Position numbers and translations under genes: made by a program | NCBI GenBank assembly: GCA_947496185.1 | Contig: CANMCD010000004.1 | Coordinates: forward strand, 62,001-126,000 | Source of the DNA: an uncultured Tenacibaculum sp. | GTDB taxonomy: Bacteria > Bacteroidota > Bacteroidia > Flavobacteriales > Flavobacteriaceae | Length of the DNA stretch: 64,000 nt | Direction: 5' to 3' | Part shown: positions 58,461 through 64,000 of the stretch, in pieces | Numbering within the stretch: the stretch's first letter is position 1 | How the letters are laid out: each line of letters starts with the position of its first letter | Notes under the pieces: generated by a model | The model's input: the letters and a program-made list of their open reading frames with translations, nothing else | Told to the model about the DNA's origin: nothing | The model's database searches: none

Positions 58461-58494
58461 TTACTTATAAGCAAACAGTTTTGATCCTTTACCT

Positions 58495-58890
58495 TTATCG
58501 TTTTTGGCGTCTGGGTAAAATCTCAGGGTTTTTGATTGGGTCTTCATCTCCTCCATTTAAGGACTTATCAATCTCTTCAATATAATCTAAGCTATCATCA
58601 CCAAAAAACAACAATTCCGGCATCCTTCTTAATTGATTTTTAGTTCTTTGAGCTAATTCATAACGAATCAACGAAGTATTTGACTTTATCCCTTCTACAA
58701 TTTCTTGTCTTTTTTCAGAAGGAAACACACTCAAATAAACTTTTGCCACTCCTAAATCAGCCGTTACAGATACTTTTGATACAGATATGATAACACCTCT
58801 CATACCATCTTGAGCTGCACGTTGCAAAACATCTACTAAATCACGCTGAATTACACCCGCTATCTTACGTTGTCTGTTTGTTTCTTCCAT
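58495..58890 (-). CDS. rbfA: 30S ribosome-binding factor A
   Basis: The 131-residue protein is the KH-like fold RbfA: RQRKIAGVIQRDLVDVLQRA at the start, SVTADLGVAKVYLSVFPSEK, then RYELAQRTKNQLRRMPELLF and DDSLDYIEEIDKSL. It is needed for 16S rRNA maturation. A TAACTTTG -7 box at 58895-58902 (minus) sits just before the ATG, so the mRNA would be nearly leaderless. Confidence 0.96.
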   Translation of the reverse strand: MEETNRQRKIAGVIQRDLVDVLQRAAQDGMRGVIISVSKVSVTADLGVAKVYLSVFPSEKRQEIVEGIKSNTSLIRYELAQRTKNQLRRMPELLFFGDDSLDYIEEIDKSLNGGDEDPIKNPEILPRRQKR

Positions 58891-58894
58891 ACTG

Positions 58895-58902
58895 CAAAGT
58901 TA
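58895..58902 (-). promoter_or_regulatory. -7 box directly before rbfA start
   Basis: TAACTTTG on the minus strand, four bases before the ATG. No -33 TTG at usual spacing. Confidence 0.4.
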
Positions 58903-58969
58903 GCGAATATTTTATACCCATCGAATTTTGAAATCATCTATCTATTAAATAGCCAACAAAGCGGCTTTA

Positions 58970-59617
58970 TTAAGGAATAAAAATGTTATTTTTAATAGCA
59001 TACATAACCAACCCTACCCTGTTTCGCACTTCCAATTTTGTAAACAAATTGTCTCTGTAGCCATCAATCGTTTTGGGACTTAAATACATTTTCTCAGCGA
59101 TCTCTTTATAAGTGAGTTCTGAACATGCCAAACGCATAAATACAAGCTCATTATTTTTAAACATACTTTCTTTAGATGGTGTTTTTTCTTCCATCGAATT
59201 TGCTAAAATACGTGTGATTTTTTCAGCATGATAAAATCCGTGATTTACAAGCCTTATCAACGCCTTCTCAAATTCTTTTTTCGATGTATCTTTTAACAAA
59301 TACCCTGTTGCCCCTGCTTGTAATACTTTTAAAATCATTTTATGATCTTCTCTTGCAGACAAGGCTACCACATGTAGTTTTGGATAATTATCCGCTATCC
59401 ATTTAACCGTTTCAATCTCCGACATCACCGACAAACTCGTATCCATCAAAACGATATCGGGTATATTTTTTGAAGAACGCAAAAAACTTCCCATTAACTC
59501 AGCTTCACTCTTACATGTATATAATACATAAAATGCTTTAAATGTATTTATAATTTCCTCCAACGCTTGTGATATTAACGTATGTTCTCCAATGACTACT
59601 ACTGAATATTTCATCAT
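58970..59617 (-). CDS. NarL/FixJ-family response regulator
   Basis: The 215-residue protein has a receiver domain with the phosphorylated Asp in IVLMDTSLS (about 58), ALSAREDHKMI and GATGYLLKDTSKKE (Lys switch), and a LuxR-type HTH at about 150-210 (LACSELTYKEIAEKMYLSPK to TIDGYRDNLFTKL). The N-terminal acidic pair normally seen as DD is replaced by GEH, which may weaken Mg2+ binding. No histidine kinase is adjacent, so it is an orphan in this window. Confidence 0.93.
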   Translation of the reverse strand: MMKYSVVVIGEHTLISQALEEIINTFKAFYVLYTCKSEAELMGSFLRSSKNIPDIVLMDTSLSVMSEIETVKWIADNYPKLHVVALSAREDHKMILKVLQAGATGYLLKDTSKKEFEKALIRLVNHGFYHAEKITRILANSMEEKTPSKESMFKNNELVFMRLACSELTYKEIAEKMYLSPKTIDGYRDNLFTKLEVRNRVGLVMYAIKNNIFIP

Positions 59618-59904
59618 TTATTAGAATTTTGGTTAGATATTTCTTGGGCTGGAACCTTAAATTAACATACTTCTTTAGCTTAAAAAATAAGTAACTGTAT
59701 AAAAATAGTAATAACATACACTTACTATCAAGGGGTAAAATAATATATGTTAAAAATAAGGATTTCAATTCATTTTCACTTTAAAACAAACAAAGGAAGA
59801 ATATATTCTTTTAAAAAATGTATTTTTAGCCCGAATGATATACTGTATAATGTTGAACGATTTTCAACACAATATCAATTAAAACTATTACAAAACTTTG
59901 TATA
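59618..59904. other. 287-base gap between response regulator and epimerase
   Basis: AT-rich. The minus frame 59538-59768 overlaps the regulator start and looks like a chance ORF. No clear promoter pair or terminator was seen. Confidence 0.5.
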
Positions 59905-60306
59905 ATGAACAAAATTGAACATATTGGAATTGCCGTAAAGAACTTAGAACAATCCAACACCTTATTTGCTGCACTATTTGGTGAAAAACACTATAAAATT
60001 GAGACAGTAGAAAGTGAAGGAGTTAAAACCTCTTTTTTTAAACAAGGCCCAAACAAAATTGAATTACTAGAAGCAACCGATCCTAATAGTAGTATTGCTA
60101 AGTTTATAGAAAAAAAAGGAGAAGGCATTCATCATATAGCCTTTGCGGTAGACAATATAGTGGAAGAGATTAGCCGACTTAAAAAGGAAGGTTTTACGAT
60201 TATAAATGAAACTCCCAAAAAAGGAGCTGATAACAAGCTAGTTGCATTTTTACACCCAAAAAGCACCAACGGAGTCTTAATTGAATTATGCCAAGACATC
60301 AAATAA
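59905..60306 (+). CDS. mce: Methylmalonyl-CoA epimerase
   Basis: The 133-residue vicinal-oxygen-chelate protein has two beta-alpha-beta-beta-beta modules: KIEHIGIAVKNLEQSNTLFA and GEGIHHIAFAVDNIVEEISR, with metal ligands His 5 and His 73-74 and a final Glu in GVLIELCQDIK. It interconverts methylmalonyl-CoA epimers in propionate and branched-chain catabolism. The mutase genes are not here. Confidence 0.95.
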   Translation: MNKIEHIGIAVKNLEQSNTLFAALFGEKHYKIETVESEGVKTSFFKQGPNKIELLEATDPNSSIAKFIEKKGEGIHHIAFAVDNIVEEISRLKKEGFTIINETPKKGADNKLVAFLHPKSTNGVLIELCQDIK

Positions 60307-60370
60307 ACATTTAATAATCAACCAAATACAACAACCTCAATTAAATTCACAATAAAATTCCTTGTATTTT

Positions 60371-60400
60371 TTGTCTGCTAATTATTTTTTTATAATTTCG
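60371..60400 (+). promoter_or_regulatory. Promoter of tRNA-Pro
   Basis: TTG 60371-60373, a 19-base spacer and TAATTTCG 60393-60400, one base off consensus, 12 bases before the tRNA. Confidence 0.55.
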
Positions 60401-60411
60401 CAGCGCTTAAA

Positions 60412-60486
60412 CGGGGTGTAGCGTAGCCCGGTCATCGCGCCTGCTTTGGGAGCAGGAGGTCGCAGGTTCGAATCCTGCCACCCCGA
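60412..60486 (+). tRNA. tRNA-Pro (TGG anticodon)
   Basis: Acceptor stem CGGGGTG / CACCCCG, anticodon arm CCTGC-TTTGGGA-GCAGG with TGG, and T arm GCAGGTTCGAATCCTGC. Discriminator A; the CCA end is not encoded. The cloverleaf is complete. Confidence 0.97.
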
Positions 60487-60520
60487 CAATATTCGTTTTA
60501 AGCATATCAAAAAAGTTATA

Positions 60521-60556
60521 CAGCAATAACCAAACTTTCTAGTTTTGTGTTATTGA
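60521..60556 (-). terminator. Weak terminator candidate at the end of the asparaginase-like gene
   Basis: AATAACcAAACT and AGTTTTgTGTTATT form an imperfect stem. Its minus-strand tail is only moderately T-rich. Confidence 0.35.
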
Positions 60557-61047
60557 ACAGAAATAACCTCAAATTTTTTATTTTCTTTATTTTTTTTAAC
60601 ATTATTCCAATCAAAAACAGTCTCGTGCATAGCTACATAAACTCCTGTAGGAATCTTCCCAAATTGAGAAATAGCAAACGAAAGGTTAGCACTGGCATCT
60701 GAATTTTTCTCAGTTCCAAGAATAAAAGATCCTGTTAAAATAATAGTCTTACCTAAATTCTCCTTCCCAAGATATTTAGCAGTATCTACCATCGTATAGG
60801 TTCCATGAGTAATTAAAATATGACTCTCTCCAGAAGAAGCAACTACATTTAGCAAAAGCTCTCTATCGTGATTTGTAATGAATCGACTATCCTTTGAAAA
60901 AATTGACTCTATAGAATAAGATACTTTCGTTCTTGTTTTCATCAACAACTCATCAATTCTTATACCGATTTGCTGAGATCTTAACGATTCATCATTGTAT
61001 TCTAAACCCTCGATCGTTCCCCCTGTTGTAACAATTAATAATTTCAT
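60550..61047 (-). CDS. Stand-alone asparaginase N-terminal domain protein
   Basis: The 165-residue protein matches only the first half of an L-asparaginase: LLIVTTGGTIEGLEYNDESL with the first catalytic Thr (11), and HILITHGTYTMVDTAKYLGK with the second (Thr-Thr-like TYTMVDT). TGSFILGTEKNSDASANLSF and GVYVAMHETVFDW are the rest of that domain. The C-terminal domain that completes the active site and dimer in the 52277 enzyme is missing, with a clean natural end. It may act as a small hydrolase or binding protein, or be inactive. Confidence 0.85.
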   Translation of the reverse strand: MKLLIVTTGGTIEGLEYNDESLRSQQIGIRIDELLMKTRTKVSYSIESIFSKDSRFITNHDRELLLNVVASSGESHILITHGTYTMVDTAKYLGKENLGKTIILTGSFILGTEKNSDASANLSFAISQFGKIPTGVYVAMHETVFDWNNVKKNKENKKFEVISVQ

Positions 61048-61661
61048 TTTGTATGATTTAGTTTAAAGTTGTTTAGTACAATTTTTCCCTCATTCAATTG
61101 TACTAAAAAAATAGTATCATCTATTGATTAATCCCTCTACTAAAATACTAACATTAACCTTATTTATACTATTTTTTTTGACGTAAGCCCATTGACAGTA
61201 TATGGTAATACCAAAAACCTCCTAAAAAAACAAAAAGAATAGCAAAAACGGAAAACCACATTTTAAATTGCGGAAATCTCCTTTATCAAACTGCTACAGC
61301 AGTATATATTTGCCACATCACTCATTACATTTGAGCGGATAATTTAAGGGGAAAATAAGAAAGCTTTTAGGGTATACCTAGAAGTTTTTTTCATTCACGA
61401 CCTAATAATCTATCTGTAATTTGATGCAACAATAATAAAAATACGTTTTCCTCCTTTGTAATTAAGACCAGTTAGTCATTTAAAAAAAACACAAAAATAA
61501 ATAACCCTAAAAAAACTTATATTTTTAGGCTACATTTGGTTATCCTCTTTAACTACACAATAACTCTATAAAAAATAAACAGTCTCTAAACTATTTTAGA
61601 ATTTATAAAAACAGGAAAGTTTTCAAAAAAATATATTAATTTAAGAATCTTGGGATTTCAA
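61048..61661. other. 614-base gap with a 30-codon candidate ORF
   Basis: AT-rich, no ORF above 60 codons. It contains the minus-strand small ORF at 61169-61261. Nothing else, including no stable terminator, could be supported. Confidence 0.55.
61169..61261 (-). CDS. Candidate 30-residue single-span membrane peptide
   Basis: Between ATG (61261) and TAG (61169), 30 codons give MWFSVFAILFVFLGGFWYYH followed by ILSMGLRQKK: one strongly hydrophobic helix with a small basic tail, the layout of small stabilising subunits of membrane complexes. No family is recognised, and no promoter or ribosome-binding site is evident. Confidence 0.3.
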   Translation of the reverse strand: MWFSVFAILFVFLGGFWYYHILSMGLRQKK

Positions 61662-62111
61662 TTATGCAAGTTTAACATTAACAGCATTCATCCCTCTTTG
61701 ACCTTTCTCTAACTCAAATAAAACCTTATTATTCTCAGAGATTTTATCTATAAGACCACTAATATGAGTAAAATATTTTTCCTGAGTTTCTGAATCTACA
61801 ATAAATCCAAAGCCTTTAGAATGATCAAAAAATGAAACCGTCCCCTTTCGAATGGGATCTATAACTTCATCGACTCTTTTAGGAATTCCTATTACAATAT
61901 TCTCAGCATTTACTTTTACTTTCTTTGCAGGATCTGGTGGTGTATCAGTCAATTGACCATTATGATCTACGTAAACAAAATCAATCCCTTTTTTCCCAAC
62001 CTCTTTCGCTTCAGTTTTACGTGCTTCCATTTTCTTTCTTTTTTCCTCACGTTTTTTTAAACGCTTTTTTTCTCTTTCTCCCTTATTAAAGGATTGTTGC
62101 GATCTACCCAT
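61662..62111 (-). CDS. Cold-shock-domain protein with basic N-terminal extension
   Basis: The 149-residue protein has a cold-shock domain at about 85-149 (GTVSFFDHSKGFGFIVDSET, KYFTHISGL, LFELEKGQRGMNAVNVKL). The RNP1 block KGFGFI is intact, while RNP2 is YFTHI rather than VFVHF. The first 40 residues are Lys/Arg/Glu-rich (KKRLKKREEKRKKMEARKTE), suitable for RNA contact. It is likely an RNA-binding regulator. The promoter at 62176-62210 leaves a leader of about 60 bases. Confidence 0.93.
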   Translation of the reverse strand: MGRSQQSFNKGEREKKRLKKREEKRKKMEARKTEAKEVGKKGIDFVYVDHNGQLTDTPPDPAKKVKVNAENIVIGIPKRVDEVIDPIRKGTVSFFDHSKGFGFIVDSETQEKYFTHISGLIDKISENNKVLFELEKGQRGMNAVNVKLA

Positions 62112-62681
62112 AAATTATTCTATATATATTTTTTTGCTCAATTAACTCTTTAATAAGTGATATATTATCTTATAGCAAATATAATTTTAAACACTTATAC
62201 AGTCTAACAAAGTAATGATGAAATAAAAGAAGGTAAAAAAGAAATAAACTCGAAAAAACTAATTACAAACTTGGAAACCAAAATAAAAGCACACTACCTG
62301 AGCTCTACAAAAGTAAGCTTCTATTACTTAAAAAACAACTATACTTTGATATAATATGAATACTTTTTAGTGCTATCAAAGCATACCCCAACCTTCACTA
62401 AAAGATTTCTTCTTACCTAACGCTTTAAATCTCTTTATCCTATTTTAAATATACCCAACAATCTTATTAAACAGTATTAGTAAATAAAAACTGATTACTC
62501 GAATCAAAATTGGGTTACTTCTCCTCCTCCTTAAAGCTCCAAAAAGCATACTTACTTCACATTTCAAATTCAATTAAAACCATACAGCTTTCAAAAACAA
62601 ATACGCTTTTAAATCACAATAAAAAGTCAAAACGTAAGCTTAAAAAATTATAGCTATATGCTAAGCTCCTATATCAGTACT
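62112..62681. other. 570-base gap between cold-shock gene and MFS gene
   Basis: Very AT-rich and without an ORF or stable hairpin that I can defend. It contains the promoter of the cold-shock gene (62176-62210). Confidence 0.6.
62176..62210 (-). promoter_or_regulatory. Promoter of the cold-shock-domain gene
   Basis: Minus strand TTG (62208-62210), a 24-base spacer and TATATTTG (62176-62183). Confidence 0.55.
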
Positions 62682-63986
62682 TTAAGTTTTCTTCCATGTC
62701 AACAAAGCAAAAACCACCGATAAAACAGCAGCTCCAATCCAAAAAATAGTAATGGTTGAAAAATCATAAACTACCGCACCATTAACCACCGACTTATTCC
62801 CTTCTATAAGGTAACCACTCGCTATATCTTGAACCCCTGCAGCAGCATAACTCATCACTCCAACAATACCAAGTGCTGCTCCTGATGCTTTTTTAGAAGC
62901 AATATCAACTGCCATCAATCCCCCTAAATAACAAACCAACGCTCCGATCGCCAAACCAAAAACAACCATACTCAAAACATCTATCCACCACACTCCTTTT
63001 GGCCCTAATAAAAACATCGAAAGCCCTATTACATTCATTAAACCATATAAAAATGTAGGCATATTACGATGTCCGTTAAAAAGTTTATCAGAAATAAACC
63101 CCGAAGAAGCTGTTCCTAAAATAGCACAAACTGCACTTATAGCTATTAAAGAATTAGCTTGTGTTAAAGAATACCCTTTGGCTGTTTCAAAATAATACGG
63201 CCCCCAACTACTAACTGCATATCTAGAAATATACATAAATGCACTCGATAGTGCTAAAAGCCATATATACGGATTTTTAAAAACAGCTTTTTGTTCGTTC
63301 CAAATACTCGTCTTTTTTACTGTAGCATTTGGATTTACAGGAGGCAACCCCTTACTTTCTGGGCTATCATGGAAGAAAATAAAAATAATTATTGCTCCTA
63401 CTATTCCTATCAATGCAGCAGCTCTAAACCCCCATTGCCAACCAAAATAAGAGGCTACTATGGCTGTTAAAATATAAGTTAACGCTTCTCCAATATTATG
63501 ACTCGTACTCCAAAAACCATAAAAACTTCCTCTTTCTGTATCGTTATACCATCTCGAAAGCGAAACGACACTCGATGGAGACCCCATAGATTGTACCCAA
63601 CCATTTACCCCCCAGCAAATAGCAAAAAACCAAAATACATTAGCAAACCCCATGATCAAATTAATTAATGCCCCTACTAATAGCCCTACTCCCATAAATC
63701 TTCTGATATTACTATGATCTGCTAAAAAACCATTAACCAGCTTACCAACTGCATAGGTAAAAAACAAAGCAGATCCGATAACACCCAATTGCGTTTCTGT
63801 TAAAAACCCCGAATCAACAATCGGTTTTTTAACAACATTAAGACTCAATCGACATACATAATACAAACTATAACCTAAGGTAGCAGAAATGAATACTTGC
63901 CATTTTAGTTTTTTATATAATATCTTTTGGTCATTTTCATTTAAGTGTGGTGGTTTCGCCTCTGATTTTTTAAAAAAATGCAACAT
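62682..63986 (-). CDS. MFS transporter, organophosphate:phosphate antiporter type (GlpT/UhpC-like)
   Basis: The 434-residue protein has twelve hydrophobic spans. The start YSLYYVCRLSLNVVKKPIVD and GVIGSALFFTYAVGKLVNGF (first half), WGVNGWVQSMGSPSSVVSLS, and WYNDTERGSFYGFWSTSHNI-type tract are those of the GlpT/UhpT/UhpC group. It probably exchanges a phosphorylated sugar or glycerol-3-phosphate for phosphate, or acts as a sensor like UhpC; which one cannot be told from sequence. The gene is complete; its promoter lies beyond the window. Confidence 0.9.
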   Translation of the reverse strand: MLHFFKKSEAKPPHLNENDQKILYKKLKWQVFISATLGYSLYYVCRLSLNVVKKPIVDSGFLTETQLGVIGSALFFTYAVGKLVNGFLADHSNIRRFMGVGLLVGALINLIMGFANVFWFFAICWGVNGWVQSMGSPSSVVSLSRWYNDTERGSFYGFWSTSHNIGEALTYILTAIVASYFGWQWGFRAAALIGIVGAIIIFIFFHDSPESKGLPPVNPNATVKKTSIWNEQKAVFKNPYIWLLALSSAFMYISRYAVSSWGPYYFETAKGYSLTQANSLIAISAVCAILGTASSGFISDKLFNGHRNMPTFLYGLMNVIGLSMFLLGPKGVWWIDVLSMVVFGLAIGALVCYLGGLMAVDIASKKASGAALGIVGVMSYAAAGVQDIASGYLIEGNKSVVNGAVVYDFSTITIFWIGAAVLSVVFALLTWKKT

Positions 63987-64000
63987 GTTAATTTTATTTA

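Noticed and set aside
59538-59768. 76-codon minus ORF overlapping the response regulator start
   Set aside because: It overlaps a well-supported gene in another frame and has low-complexity, AT-driven composition.

Overview
The window is a continuous piece of an AT-rich Bacteroidota chromosome, most likely a marine Flavobacteriaceae such as Tenacibaculum or a relative. The evidence is: secreted proteins ending in type IX secretion (T9SS) sorting tails, a SusC/SusD pair, TAnnTTTG -7 promoter boxes with TTG -33 boxes, almost no Shine-Dalgarno sequences, and strong A/T-flanked hairpin terminators. Genus level is an inference. No CRISPR array, rRNA, prophage or insertion sequence was seen. There is one tRNA (Pro, TGG).

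Layout. 1-5.0 kb: the 3' part of a large phosphoesterase / kinase-like / beta-barrel outer membrane protein, a DUF423 protein and a propeller-like lipoprotein. 5.7-8.8 kb (minus): an operon M23 peptidase - MerR regulator - LemA - two TPM-domain proteins, divergent from alaS (9.0-11.6 kb). 11.7-14.0 kb: a GSCFA protein and a lipoprotein. 14.4-19.2 kb: three tandem secreted paralogues (M43-type metalloprotease + GEVED domain + T9SS tail). The first is broken by an in-frame amber codon and the third lacks the protease domain. 19.3-21.4 kb (minus): aromatic amino acid hydroxylase and rhodanese. 21.5 kb: M48 peptidase.

22.3-26.2 kb is the accessory part: a minus-strand operon of a small cationic peptide precursor, a DUF5819/SdpA-like protein, an HTTM/SdpB-like membrane protein and a DCC-family CxxC protein, followed upstream by a second DCC gene set in DNA rich in inverted and direct repeats. 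I read this as a candidate Bacteroidota version of the SdpABC antimicrobial (cannibalism) peptide system; it is the best candidate for an undescribed system here. 26.2-32.5 kb: an orphan SusD/SusC pair divergent from a membrane-spanning one-component regulator.

32.6-60.5 kb is mostly core: gpmI, a thioredoxin-like lipoprotein, map, a methyltransferase, apbE, an OmpA lipoprotein, the translation string rplM-rpsI-rpsB-tsf-pyrH-frr, an MMPL/RND transporter, asnS, rpoN, an ExbB/ExbD energising operon, ansA, a zinc peptidase, lepA, dusB, an FtsX-like permease, rbfA, a NarL-type response regulator, methylmalonyl-CoA epimerase and tRNA-Pro. 60.5-64 kb: a stand-alone asparaginase N-domain, a cold-shock-domain protein, long non-coding gaps and an MFS organophosphate-type transporter. 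Two very short ORFs (46 and 30 codons) in gaps are proposed as candidate small membrane proteins.
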